Below are positions 45,506-57,397 of a stretch of 64,000 bases of DNA, piece by piece. A program made the position numbers and the translations under genes. Origin of the DNA: Siphonodentalium dalli (lineage: Eukaryota > Mollusca > Scaphopoda > Gadilida > Siphonodentaliidae); NCBI GenBank assembly GCA_032622095.1, contig CP136065.1:110091195-110155194 (forward strand), written 5' to 3'. The stretch's first letter is position 1, and the number at the start of each line of letters is the position of its first letter. The notes under the pieces are model-generated. The model saw nothing but the letters and a program-made list of their open reading frames with translations. It was not told the DNA's origin and searched no databases.

Positions 45506-48078
45506 AAATGCGGGGCTAAGTGTGTCGCATTTACCAACAAAACTGAAGAAAAAAAACCTTCTGGAAAATGTTCTTACTTGTGGGGACACAATAGAAAAGT
45601 TTGCGTGTCTGATACACAAAATCGAAACTATTGTTGAAGCACAAGAAGCTATCGATGATACATATGAAAAATTTAATACAATTTTAACTCCGTAATTATC
45701 TGGAAAAAATTCCCCGTTTTAACAAGTATCCGAGATCTAAAACGAAATTTAAATATGAAAAACCTTTTTGGAATGAAGAACTAACCCGATTTTGGCATCA
45801 GATGAATAATGGTGAAAAAACATTTTTGAAATTTAGAAATAATTCGCGCGATAAACGTAATGCACTTTTTAGATTTAAAGATGCACGGCGGTTTTTTAAT
45901 AAAAGACTACGTTTACCACGAAAGGACATATAAACGAGATGTGATGCTCAATATCGAAATAGATAGTAAGAATCCAAACTCATTTTATGCCCCAAACGAA
46001 AAGTGATGACACCGAATGAGGTTTATAATAATGATTGATCAGTCACAAGCGATATACTAACAGTAATGGGTAAACCCCAAACAGATAGCAGGGCAGATTA
46101 ATGATATATTTTATCAGGAAATTCTAAAGGAAAAATCTTTTATAGAAAATGAATGTCTAGACCCACTCTATGACCATAATACGCGGTTAAATCGAGCAAT
46201 TACAATTGATAAAGTAGAAACTGTCATTAACAATGCAAAAAATGGCAAAGCTTTTGGTCTCGATAAAATTCCATATGAATGCCTAAAATGTGAATCAGTA
46301 AAATCTATTTTACATTGTCTTTTTAACTACATCTTTGATACAGGATCGTTACCATCCGATTGGAGACACTCGATCATTTGTCCTATTCCAAAAAAAAGGT
46401 AATCTTAAAATTGACCCACGTGTTCCCCTACATTACCGTGGAATCTCCCTTAGACCAGCATTTGGCAAATTATATAGCAGTCTATTGAATAAAAGACTGA
46501 TTGAATACCTGGAAATGCATCAGTTATTAGAACACGAACAAAATGGTTTTCGACCAAAGAGCTCCTGCTTGGACACCATTTTTGTACTGACATCTTTAAA
46601 ACGAGGAAAACGTCAATTATTTAAAAATTTATTGACTTCAGTAAAGCTTTTGATCGAGTAGACAGGAATATGTTATTATATAAACTTTTAAAAATTGGCG
46701 TAGATGGCAACATATATCAATCCATTAAGAGCATGTATCGAAAAACTTATTCGTGCGTTCCTGTAAATGGCCGAATATCTGATAAGTTTGAATGTAATTT
46801 TGGAGTAAAACACGGTGACAGTCTCTCATCGACACTTTATAATATTTTCGTTAACGATTTTATTTCAGAAATAAAAAGGTTGAATATTGGTGTATCACCA
46901 GATGAATGTAAGGTATCTTCCATAATGTACACAGACGATATTGCGTTAATTGCTGAAAACGAAGCCGATATGCAGATAATGCTTATATAACCCCGTCGAA
47001 TCAAGGTGTCGAAACTGGCGTATGACAGTCAATCTGGATAAAACTAAAATTATACATTTTAGACATAAAAACAGAATAAAAATAAACTATAATTTCTTAT
47101 TCCAAAATCAGAGAATCGAAAAAGTGGATCAGTATAAATATCTCGGAATAATTCTCCATGAACATGGTAGTTTTGATACAGCAGCTGAAACATTAGATAA
47201 ATCATCAGGCAGGCCATTGGGACTCGGGAGCGTTAATATCGAGCGTCCACTCTTATAGAAACTTAGGTGTCAAAACGTACCTGAAATGTTCTTGACTTGT
47301 GTGTGCCCAGTAATGGATTATGCCTCCGCTATTTGGGGATATCGTAAATATTCATGTACCGATATTGTGCAAAATCGAGCGTTAAGATACTTCCTTGGGG
47401 TTCTGTCCGCTTTTAGCTGTAAATGGGGAATTTGGTATGTACATTCGAGTCAAGTCCGAAAATGGATTAACATGGCAAGACTATGCAATTATTTTATACA
47501 CATGCAGATAACAGATTAGCACAAATGGTTTTTATCTGGGATCTTATGAATAATATCGATGGATGGTGTGCATCATTTAGTAGTTTTGTTTTATCAGAAA
47601 TATATATGACAAGCACCTTTAAAAACCTACAAATTTGTAATATACATGACCTCGAGCGAGAGCTTTCCGCATTTAAACAGAAAACTTGGATTGAAAAAAA
47701 ATGATATATGTACCAAAGCTACGCACATACTGACTCTTTGAGAAATAAGTCACACCTCTCCACACTTGCACAATTTCGATGTGCGATTTTACCTCTGCGA
47801 ATAAAAACCGGTCGTTTCAGAAACGAGAAAATCGAACAAATAACCTGTATTATGTGCAGCTCTGACAAAGTTGAAGACGAAAAACATTTTCTTTTGTTTT
47901 GTCCCTTTTACAATGACATCAGGATGTCTCTTTTAAATTCCGTCCCAAGATAAATTAGCGACATGTTTAAAACAGACCACATCGACGAGCCTTTTATTGA
48001 GCTAATTTCATTTCCCCGACAACTAGCAAAATTTCGTTTAGATGCTTTTATGCGAAGAAAACGGTTCATATACAGGTG
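45506..48078 (+). pseudogene. LINE reverse transcriptase and C-terminal zinc motif, decayed
   Basis: Continuation of the LINE interrupted at 35610. In order: the linker motif KPFWNEELTRFWHQMNN (about 45755), IDKVETVINNAKNGKAFGLD (about 46210), PLHYRGISL and EHEQNGFRPKSS (46430-46570), the first catalytic Asp in IDFSKAFDRVD (about 46631), GVKHGDSLSSTLYNIFVNDF, the catalytic box MYTDD (about 46925-46939), and LDKTKIIHF with QYKYLGI. Near the end lie CIMCSSDKVEDEKHFLLFC (about 47848-47905), a Cys-Cys-His-Cys motif typical of CR1/L2/Jockey-like LINEs, and RLDAFMRRKRF (about 48030-48070). At least five frameshifts or stops break it, several in A-runs. The element is old and inactive. Confidence 0.9.
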
Positions 48079-48315
48079 AATTACACACCAAACGTGAATT
48101 ACACACCATGCAAAGGTATCAACATATAAGAATACAAAATATATAAACCCGAATATCTCCAAATTGTTTAGGATTAAAATGAAATTCTCTACTTTATATT
48201 CTCTTAATATATTACTGAGGATAGTCCACATGTGTTTGACCAAACCATGTACATACTTATACTATTATAGGCGTGACATATAGGTCCTATGGGCCGGGTG
48301 CTAATTGTAATTAAA

Positions 48316-48535
<220 letters not shown>

Positions 48536-48544
48536 CACACAAAA

Positions 48545-49050
48545 TGCTAATAAATACACAAACATGCCTGATATTCTGACAGATGGGTGGACTTTGGATA
48601 TCCAAAAGAATGTACCGATTCTAAAAAAGATCGATGAGAAAATGCTCATGGAGATTTATGAATAAGTCGAGCCCAATTGGAATTTCTGTCTCACGCAAAA
48701 TTTCCGTAAAGTACACATAGTTGCTTTTCATGCATCTTGTACGCGACAAATGCTGCTTGAAATTATTTTATCTAGAGTTCAACTGCTTTCTGGTCGTTGT
48801 CATCAAAGAACTTATATCAAAATCTAACCACCCTATTTTGATCGAGAATGCCGTCAATCAGGCCTATATTGAAAGGCAGTTGATGACATTTTCAAAGCTG
48901 CCAGATAGTCATGATGACTTTGATGATGACGATGATAATGGCGACGATGATGATGACGCTGATGGTGACAATGACGAACATAATACTGTTCACGATTATT
49001 GTGATTGCTGATATTCTCTGGTCTCCAAGCACTCCAACTCAGACCATTTT
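48545..49050 (+). pseudogene. Tail fragment paralogous to 54720-55230
   Basis: Diverged copy of the block downstream of cGAS-like copy B. It shares acaaacatgcctgatattctg, gtggactttggatatccaaa, gcatcttgtacgcgacaaat and a GAT-rich stretch encoding Asp repeats. Open pieces read PDILTDGWTLDIQK and an Asp-rich run, but stops interrupt every frame. I do not recognise a family. Because its partner follows a cGAS-like gene, it may descend from that gene's last exon. Confidence 0.55.
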
Positions 49051-49089
49051 TATGTGTACCCATGCCATATTATGGTACACATAGTGTCG

Positions 49090-49580
49090 ACGTCCGGATT
49101 GACCACTCGTCGTTCTTCCGTCTGTCCGTAAACAATTTACGCGTAATGCGATAACTCAAAAATTTTCTATCCGATCAGAACCAAATTAATTTTGTATATG
49201 GATTTCTCAGGCAAAAATAAAGATCGATTTCAAATATGGGTTTTATCCAAGTTTTATTTTTTACAGAGTTATGGCCCTTTTTGACTTAGAATTCACGTAT
49301 TTTGCTATATCTCAAAAACATTGATCTGATCAGAACCAACTTTGGTATGTGAGTTTCTCCACCAAAAATTCAGTTCGACTACGAATATCGATTTGATCAG
49401 ATTATGTTTAACGGAGTTATGGCCCTTTGGCATAGGATTCATGCATGCTTCGATAAATCAACCAGTTTTCATCTGATAGGAACCAAATTTGGTATGTAAG
49501 TTTCTCAACTCAAAATACAGATCAAGTTTGAATATGGGTTAGATCCTATTTTTTATACCAGAGTTTTGGCCCTTTTTTAA
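49090..49580. repeat. ~130-bp tandem repeats with AGAGTTATGGCCCTTT phrase
   Basis: Three to four diverged units. Each has tc(a/t)gatc(a)gaaccaa(a/c)(t)tt(t)ggtatgt, then tttctc, and ends (g)agttatggcccttt, at about 49268, 49412 and 49564 (last as gagttttggccctttt). Similar phrases occur widely in molluscan intergenic DNA, which is a weak hint to the host. Confidence 0.75.
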
Positions 49581-50188
49581 CTAATAATTGAACATATTTG
49601 AGATGTTTATGCTTACAATATAACCATATCAGCTTACAGTTAATTACATGTGATATCAGTATAACTCTAAGAGAGAGATAACCTGTATTATTGAATTAAG
49701 AGTTATTTTTAGCTATCATATGTTCAGCACAGCAGTGAAAGGTGTAACCCATTCATGAATCAATGGACTCTCCCATTCAGTTCTAAAAGTATAAATTGTA
49801 ATAGTCTACTGTTCATTTGTAGGGATGTTCTCAGAATTTGAGCAGATAGAGAGAACCCCATTTAGTAGCACTATTTTTATAAAGTTACACAGTCCTATAA
49901 TATAATATCTGATGCTCACTGTACTGCACATATAAAATGACTTTAATAGCCATATGTTGTTTATTGCATTTCCATAGTGTGTGGACAGTGTTGGCCCAGG
50001 GTTTATCAACTCCCACATAGCTCGCTGGTTTAGCATATCAATGCAGTATTCAAGTGACATACCTGGTACAGTCCTCTAATTTTATAGAGTTAAAATTGTT
50101 AACCCTGGTCATACATTTTATGCTTTTGTATATTTTTCATGTAATCATTCTCCTATTATATCACATTCACTTGTATGGAATTTTGTAG
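49581..50188. other. No gene recognised
   Basis: AT-rich, no supported frame or repeat. Confidence 0.5.
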
Positions 50189-50440
50189 TTAAAGGTACTC
50201 AATCCGATCAGAGGGTCCTATATTACTATTTCTTTGGCTTCGGGGGTAAAAAATATTTGATTCGAGTCGAGGAACCCACACATCAAAGCTCAGAGTGATC
50301 AGATATCGATTTTTGAAATTCGTTAATTTCTCGAGATCTGGGACACTAATTTAGTCTGCCTCGTGGTCAAACAGACAAATTGCGGGTGTAAGATGGATAA
50401 CTCTAAAATCAAGTGGTTATTATTGGCGTTGTTCCAAGTA
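50189..50440. mobile_element. TTAA-type foldback MITE, left-half copy
   Basis: TTAAAGGTACTCAATCCGATC is identical to the terminus of the complete copy at 8313. Internal blocks follow in the same order as the partial copy at 3401 (gattcgagtcgaggaaccca, agatatcgatttttgaaatt, ataactctaaaatcaagtgg). No right terminus is seen. Confidence 0.75.
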
Positions 50441-51183
50441 CCGATACGTCAAGAGGTCAATGTATGGGAAAGTTTAGGTGTTGTGGAAGTGGGCGGAGCT
50501 TATGTCGAGGTAGGGGTGTGGCAATGGGCGTGGCTTCAAACCTGCAATTAGTCACGTGATCATAATGTCCATACCTGGAAAAGGGACACAAAATCATTTA
50601 TTGAACGCACCTTTACACCAAAGAATGTACCAACTTCAATAAGTGTGGACAGTTCACCCCTTGATTACTTTTAATGTATTATATTTTAAATGCGCCGAGG
50701 AAATGTCTAAAATGGGGCATTATACAATTGAATGCTCAGTGCAATGGTGTCATTGGATCATTTTGTGTATTAACTTAGCAACCGTTCCTACCCTTAAACA
50801 AAAGTTATAGATTCACTCATATGACCAGATATATATCAAATTTCACAGTGGGGTATTGGCAGCGATTGGCTGCATCGAAAATACCACTTACTATGGCTGA
50901 AATACGTCGATAAAAGCTATAATTGCATTTTAATTTCAATTTCGGGTAGTTGCATACCAACCGTTGCCAGGGAGTGATCGTGTGACAATGTGTCCCGATC
51001 GTAAAATACTCTGTGGTCCATGGGGAACATGCATGTACAGTTTCAGACATGTGACACCACTTTATCATAACCAATACATTGCGCCTAAACACAGTCTACA
51101 ATAAAAAATAAATAAATAACACTAGGGTCCCAGGGTCATGGTGTCGATCGTTGTGGGGAGCCAGGTTCAAAGGGTTAAAGACC
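50441..51183. other. No gene recognised
   Basis: Frames at 50363-50551 and 50817-51092 (minus) carry no domain. Confidence 0.5.
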
Positions 51184-51352
51184 CCGTGTCAGTGCATTCT
51201 CTTATATATGCGAGTCTCCAATAGGGTACCTCTCATTTATAAGATAATGCATTAGCTTACAAAGTCAAGGACATATTGTTAGGCAAGTGTATTCTTTTAT
51301 ATATACGAGGCTATGGGAGACTCGCATATATAATAGAATGCACTGACACAGG
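51184..51352. repeat. ~170-bp foldback with 36-bp arms
   Basis: gtgtcagtgcattctcttat..gcgagtctcc at 51187-51219 is inverted at 51316-51350 (ggagactcgcatatata..gaatgcactgaca). Inside, a partial direct copy (gtgtattcttttatatata) suggests layered duplication. Confidence 0.85.
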
Positions 51353-51418
51353 ATTTTCGCAAAATGTCAGGAAGCTCCAGTCATGGAAGGGTTAAATCTC
51401 ACTTTAGGTCAATTCCTC

Positions 51419-54330
51419 TGAGGTTCAGAAAACTGCTGCTTACCAATATAGAAACTTAGTACTCTCATTGGTTTATAGTTCCATGTAATTTCAATCTGTT
51501 AGAACAAAATATATTTGTTTTGTAAAGACCCGAAGTTTCATTTTAAAAGATATGTGCAGAAACATAAAACAATCCTCACACTATAGTTACAGAGTTCTTC
51601 TCTCCCCTTTTAACACTCCATCAGTTTGAAGATATAGCCAAATTGTTTTAGGATTTAGCTTGAGAATTGCCATGCCCATCAATGTTGATATAAGTTAACG
51701 CGACACCACCATAATACAGCGGGAATTGCACCGGGACGTTTTTGTTATCGTCGAGCGGTTATTATATAAATATACAATGAGTAAGCAATGCGGAACTTGT
51801 AGCTTATCTGACCCTTGATCATGTCGAAAGAGTTTTGTAAAACTACTTTAGTCGTGGTGTATGTTGAGGAGTGTTGTGGACGTTTAGTCATTGTGGAGGT
51901 GAGTTCATTAATATATGTACAATTTTACATTCCATAATAGTCTTAAGGTCACGTTCACATACTGCATCAAACTCCAGGCAGAGTTATCTCGCATCGCTCC
52001 GCTGAGACATCGCAGTGCTCCATGGAGTTCCATACTGCATGAGAAAATTTGCCTACCTGGTTTTCGAGCCATCCCCCGCAAAATGCTACAGTGTGATCAC
52101 TGTGATGTGACAACATGAAAAAATGATAAATAATATAGTTCCTGGTGAATATGACTACTTATGGCAAAAGTATTTGAACATTCTTATAGAGTCATTTCCC
52201 CTTCTTCGTATAACAATAGAAAATAACTTTATTTCGCATTCGCTCCAGCTACAGTGACATAAACTGACGGCCATGCACATCAGTAAAACACCAGTGCAGT
52301 TATATGTGAATTGCATACAGAAAATCAATTATTGGCAGTATCCTTGCTAAATGGAATTTCCAAGTTTCAAAATAAGCATAATAATTTACAACTTTTATAA
52401 CAATCCGGCGATCAAAAGTTGTTTTAAAATACTTTATACTAAGACACAGACAATGCGTTTAGGCCAATAGGAGAGTAGTTTGGCGCTTCGCGCCCGGGAT
52501 TGTCGAAAAGATCGAGTGATCTTCTCATTCACTCCATCTTAATACCAATGTCATATAGACATTAACCATCTGTTTTCAACTTTCCGTACATAAATGAGAG
52601 ACGCTCTTCATTGTTACCGTATATAAGGAAACACTAACAATAAACTTTCTTTATTTTTCATAAAGAATTCTGGATTGAAGGGAGCTAAGTCGGCTGCCAC
52701 TCAGTTGACCCTTCTATTTCACATATCTTTCGCACTTGTATTTTGACGGAATATACGTCATGTAGCTATTTTGACACATACATGTAACATGAATAAACGT
52801 GTGTATTGATCGATTATTCGAAACAAGAAATAGTCAGGAGCATTGAAACGGAGATGGGTCTATGTCATTGTGGAAGTGGGAGTAAACAGGTCGACAAAAA
52901 ATAACAAGAAATGGCAACATACAGCTTTTATATACTCTCAAAATGTGGCAAAAGTCATGGAAATCTTTCAGATGTTTTCATTGTGTCACAGACAAGTAGA
53001 AAAAAGATCGTTATTTTACCATATACCAGGAACAGAATAATAAGGATCACTGTACTGGTCCATGCTAAATCAGCTATATGACCCGATTTTAATCAGTCCT
53101 GTTGCATATCAAGTCCGGATGAGAGTATTTATTAATCGCCTTATATGTAATTACATACATATTTGATCGAACTCCACCCAGATTGCCATGATGTTGATAT
53201 AGTTCCGCAGTTCAGAATATGTCATTTTTTCCTATACTGCATTTAAAATTGCGTTTATTATTTTTTCCAGGAAGCTGTTCACTAAGTATTATTTGACTGA
53301 AAATGTCCATCGTTCAGAAGTTTGTTGATCGATTTGCGGAGGTCATGGGCCCATGCGACATATTTCTAGTTGGCAGTTCAGCGTGTGGTCTCCGTGTTAT
53401 TGACAGTGATGAGGATCTGATGATAGTACCTCGAAATATCCTGCTGAAAGAGGACAAATTTGAGTATCGGAAAAAGATGCCTTGCTACTTGAAAATACCA
53501 GGAAGTGCTCTTGAGAGTGATTTCATTTCATTTCATTTTTTCCGAAACTGGGTTGGTGATAAATACCTGTCGGCTAGATGGGCAAGGAAATGCTTGCAGG
53601 ACCAAGATGGTGACCCTTCAGCGACCAGATGCTTAGACACGAAGGTCGGTGTTTCCGTGCACCCAGAGAATAAATTCCATAGATGGCCATTGCAATTGAT
53701 ATCAGGAGAAAAAACACTCCCAGCAAAAGGCGACCCGGACGTTGATATAGTTCCGCATTTCAGAATTAACAGAATACCACGACCAGCTAAAACATTCTTC
53801 AAACGGCGACGCAAAAGAAACTGGCCGCCTGAAGAGGTTCTGCAGATTATCAAGAATGGCGAGTTCCACGTTGTAGCCAGAGAATGTCCGACAGACCCAG
53901 ACCCTAAGCGAGATTTTTGTTTGTCTTTTGCCAAGGCAGAAGTCGTCCTTGGGCGCACACTGACATGTAATCAAAAATCGGTTCTGCAAAGTCTCAAACT
54001 AACAGCGGGAAATGTGAATGGAGAGCTTAAAACTCTGACGTCATATCATATTAAAACAGTATTTAATTGGTTCATCGAGGAAGGCATGTGGAACGACACT
54101 GACAGAATAGAAAACGTACATAATTTTTTATCTTACCTCGAAGTGGTCCTAGATAAAAAAAACATACCACATTATATCGTTCCGGATATGAACTTATTAA
54201 AAGGAATTCCGAAAGAAGACATCCGGCGAGTTCAAAAACGCATACAATACATTCTGAGTGGTGTCAGATCGGACTGGCTTGTTCCACCACTGGTGCATTA
54301 TTTTCCAAAGCCTGATCACAGAAACATAGA
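51419..54330. repeat. Segmental duplication, copy B (uninterrupted)
   Basis: Aligns with 22798-23305 plus 25930-28205 and retains the empty target site of the 2.6-kb element at about 51932-51942. It carries extra small insertions (for example around 52265-52315) and the full-length cGAS-like gene. Confidence 0.9.
53271..53302 (+). promoter_or_regulatory. Candidate splice acceptor and 5' UTR before cGAS-like copy B
   Basis: ttattattttttccag ends at 53270, followed by 32 bases with an in-frame TGA before the ATG. The same layout precedes copy A. It suggests the coding region is a single exon behind a non-coding first exon. Confidence 0.5.
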
Positions 54331-54364
54331 CATATACTCTGCGACTGGTTCGCGCATAATTTAG
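53303..54364 (+). CDS. cGAS/Mab-21-like nucleotidyltransferase, copy B
   Basis: The 353-residue frame is a candidate cGAS-like receptor: cytosolic enzymes of this family join nucleotides into cyclic dinucleotide signals when they bind nucleic acid. It has GSSACG (24-29), the metal-binding DSDED (34-38), and the third catalytic Asp in DPDVDIVP (D148), preceded by the strand FHRWPLQLIS that copy A lacks. The Mab-21 core CPTDPDPKRDFCLSFAKAE, the helix YHIKTVFNWFIEEG and the C-terminal PHYIVPDMNLL and KEDIRRVQKRIQ all follow. No Zn-ribbon insertion like that of vertebrate cGAS is evident. The N-terminus is short for the family, with only ~23 residues before GSS. The last ~15 residues may be non-native, since coding potential could continue downstream. 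No internal stops, so it is probably functional or recently so. Confidence 0.86.
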   Translation: MSIVQKFVDRFAEVMGPCDIFLVGSSACGLRVIDSDEDLMIVPRNILLKEDKFEYRKKMPCYLKIPGSALESDFISFHFFRNWVGDKYLSARWARKCLQDQDGDPSATRCLDTKVGVSVHPENKFHRWPLQLISGEKTLPAKGDPDVDIVPHFRINRIPRPAKTFFKRRRKRNWPPEEVLQIIKNGEFHVVARECPTDPDPKRDFCLSFAKAEVVLGRTLTCNQKSVLQSLKLTAGNVNGELKTLTSYHIKTVFNWFIEEGMWNDTDRIENVHNFLSYLEVVLDKKNIPHYIVPDMNLLKGIPKEDIRRVQKRIQYILSGVRSDWLVPPLVHYFPKPDHRNIDIYSATGSRII

Positions 54365-54719
54365 GCATAATGTCGTTAACACCTATACTGACTTTGAGTC
54401 GGAGGATTGGGAACGGATTATCACATCTTTTCGTGAACAGGCAGGGGAAATATTGCGCCGTTGGTCTTGAAAATGGTCAATAATCTGAATAGAACATTGT
54501 CAATACAGCAAATAAGCAACACTGGTAAAGTACTTGGGAGCACAATAGAAGCGTCTGTGGTTGATTCGGTATAATTCAGGCCATGTTCAATGTCTCTATA
54601 TCCAGTTAATTCTGCCTTACATCTAACTGATGTCACAATTCGTCGAGGAGTCCAACAGAGAATATTTGTCTGGCGACAATGTGTATAATGACAAGAAGCT
54701 TCTCTTTTTTGGGTCTTCA
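54365..54719. other. Downstream of copy B: possible gene remnant, unrecognised
   Basis: A plus-strand piece (about 54370-54470) reads TDFESEDWERIITSFREQAG before a stop, with protein-like composition. I do not recognise it and cannot show that it is an exon. Confidence 0.3.
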
Positions 54720-55230
54720 ATGGAAACAAAATGCTAATCAATACACAAACATGCCTGATATTCTGACAGATGAGTGGACTTTGGATATCCAAAAGATGGA
54801 TGAGAAAAAGCGCATGGAGATTTGTGAATCAGTCGAGCCCAATTTGGAACTTGTATCTCGCGCAAAATTTCCGTAAAGTTCACAGAGATGCTTTTCATGC
54901 ATCTTGTACGCGACAAATGCTGCTTGGAATTATTTTTATCTAGAGTTCAACTGCTTTCTGGTCATTGTCATCAAAGAACTTATATCAAAATATAACCACC
55001 CTAGTTTGCTCGAGAATGCCGTCAATCAGGCCTATATTGAAAAGGCAGTGATATACATTTTCAAAGCTGCCAGATGGTGATGATGCCGACGATGATGATG
55101 ACTATGATGATTACGATGATAATGGCGACGACGACGATGACGCTAATGGTGACAATGACGAACATGATACTGATCACGATTATTGTGATAGATGACATTC
55201 TCTGGTCTCCAAGCACTCCAACTAAGACCT
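54720..55230 (+). pseudogene. Tail block downstream of copy B (Asp-rich), paralogue of 48545-49050
   Basis: Open pieces read PDILTDEWTLDIQKMDEKKR, then MEICESVEPNLELVSRAKF (to 54876), then in other frames HRDAFHASCTRQMLLG and a long Asp-rich run (55075-55190). Frame changes and stops separate them. Possibly the decayed end of a gene; family unknown. Confidence 0.4.
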
Positions 55231-55743
55231 GCATGTCCATGCAACGGATTAATCGTAAAAAACAATGATCAAATTGACAGAAGCTGCAGTCAGTTTGGCT
55301 GAAATATTCTGTTTTATGCTTTTATAATACGCTCAATAATAGATTATAGAAGAAATAGCTAATAGATAATAATCGGTATCCACCGCTGGCAGTGAAGATA
55401 TAGAAAATTACACTTTCATTTTATATAGCTTTGAAGTTACGGACGTCTGCGACGTAACCGAATTTCTTGAATAACTATCATCGAATTGTAAAATGTTGAC
55501 CATATACAGTAGCATTGGTGTAATTCTATTATGAAGTTACCCGGTTACAATGGGTATTATTTAATCGATGGTCATGCATGCATGGGAATACAATTTTATT
55601 GTGGTGAATTTTGAAATACAACAGTGATAAATTACACCAATCAGCTCCTTCGTGGCTCGAATCAAGGTTAAATGAAGCCGGTTGTCTTTAAAAATGATCA
55701 ATTTATATGTATATATACAGCACGCGTGTAATAAAAAGAAAAT
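55231..55743. other. No gene recognised
   Basis: AT-rich spacer, no supported feature. Confidence 0.5.
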
Positions 55744-55891
55744 CTAGTGTTTTTGATTGGATACCGAAAATTATCTCATTCGTGACCGCGATAAATGTTT
55801 ATTTTTCGCTCGTGGCAAGCCACATGCGAGAAATAGACATTTGTCTCGGTCACTCATGAGATAATTTTCCGTATCCACTCAAAAACACTAG
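55744..55891. repeat. 148-bp foldback, CTAGTGTTTTTG ends
   Basis: ctagtgtttttgattggata then ccgaaaattatctcatt on the left arm is inverted on the right (aatgagataattttcc-like, then gtatccactcaaaaacacta). Arms are ~45 bp with a few mismatches. Confidence 0.85.
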
Positions 55892-57247
55892 ATATATCCT
55901 CTATTTATTATTCATTGTTATATATGTGGATTATGTTATCTCGTGTAATTAAACAATTAAGCAAACAGTTTGATGCACATGAAGCTCCCTTGTATAAAAT
56001 CAAGACAATACGCTATATGTTGGTGGTTTTGTGAAAGTATTAAATATTCTTGTTACATAAAATTTAATATCAAAACAATATTTTAATCTTGAAAATATAT
56101 TCAAATCCATTTATTTGTGTTGTCATTGGTAGCAATGTTTCCAGCAAGTTATCTTTGGAATAGGTCCCATCGAGCATATTAGGTGTTATCATATCTGTAC
56201 TTTAGCTTCTCCGTACAATTTGTCAAGACTTATGCCCCTTGGTCGAACAAACAAAACGATTAATTTTGCCGAATTTGTGACTCAATTAGACAATTTTCAA
56301 CACAAAAAGAGACCACGGCAGAGCGAATATCAGTAAGTAAGCGTCTTCCATCTGATAGAGCTATGTTAGGGCTGATAAATATATTTTGAAATAGAAAAAA
56401 AAGTTATCGCGGCAATTTCAAAAAAATGTTTTACAAGCGCAGATGACATAATTCAGGGGAGGGAAATCGGGCTATTTTCCTATAACCAAACACACAGAGT
56501 TGGCCTCCACTGAATACGAAAATCATGTTATATATCCAAATTTAAAACTTTTTTGTGAACTTTCCCAGTTTTGTAAATTATTAAAGCCTTCAATCAGTAA
56601 TGGCACATTTAACAATGGCTACACTGGCTGTTATGCCCCCTATTATATGCTCTATTTTGCATACCCCCTACAACCCGATAAATCGTGTACTGCTACCTAT
56701 ACAACTTTTCAGATTCCATCTACAGAGAAGGTGATAATGTGAAATTTAACAGTTTCCGCTGAATATATGTTCAGAGACATTTCACGGTGAAAATGTCTCG
56801 CAACTCAAGGCTGGATGTGTGCAAACGGTGCATCCAGGTTGATTGTTCTTAATTGCATGTAGTGTGGCCAATGGGCGATGTAATAGTCGCACTGAATTCA
56901 CTCAGATTTGTCTTTCCAAACCATTCAGGAACTATTGATAAATACCTTTATTATATGCTTGCTTATGGAATAGCGGAACATTGCCGAAACGCAAATCGTC
57001 GTATGTATGTCTTAGAAGCTACGTGAAATACGATGTTGTTATTTCATTGTAGTTTCTTACTGTAGCTTGCCGAATGACATCACTTTAAAGCGGGTTTTTT
57101 ACCTATCAGTTAATCGGTGTCACAAATTTGGGTCAACCAGGTGATGCTTTTTGTGTATTGCTTAATTGGTTGTTCTATTAAACGTGAAAATGCTGTATAA
57201 TTTGGCAACTTTAAGCATTAATAAGCCGCATATAATGAAAAGAACAT
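55892..57247. other. No gene recognised
   Basis: One open frame (56500-56742) has no recognisable domain. I see no repeat of note. Confidence 0.45.
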
Positions 57248-57397
57248 CTACACTTTTTGTTTGAATACCTGAAACATCTCATTTGTGTCTGGGACGAAAT
57301 ATCGAATTTTCACTCGCGACCTGCAGCCGCTCGTGAAAGTTCGATATTTCTTTCCAGACACTCATGAGCTATTTCGGTATTCAAACAAAAACTAGAG
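57248..57397. repeat. 150-bp foldback related in layout to 55744-55891
   Basis: Left arm ctacactttttgtttgaatacctgaa...catctcatttgtgtctgg, right arm inverse ctctagtttttgtttgaataccgaa...gctcatgagtgtctgg. It shares with the other foldback the order (c)tag..tttttg, aatacc or gatacc, gaaa, atctcat, and tcatgag on the right. Confidence 0.75.

Noticed and set aside
48721-49011. Functional Asp-rich acidic protein
   Set aside because: The Asp run is a GAT-rich tract in a block with stops in all frames, duplicated from 54.7 kb.
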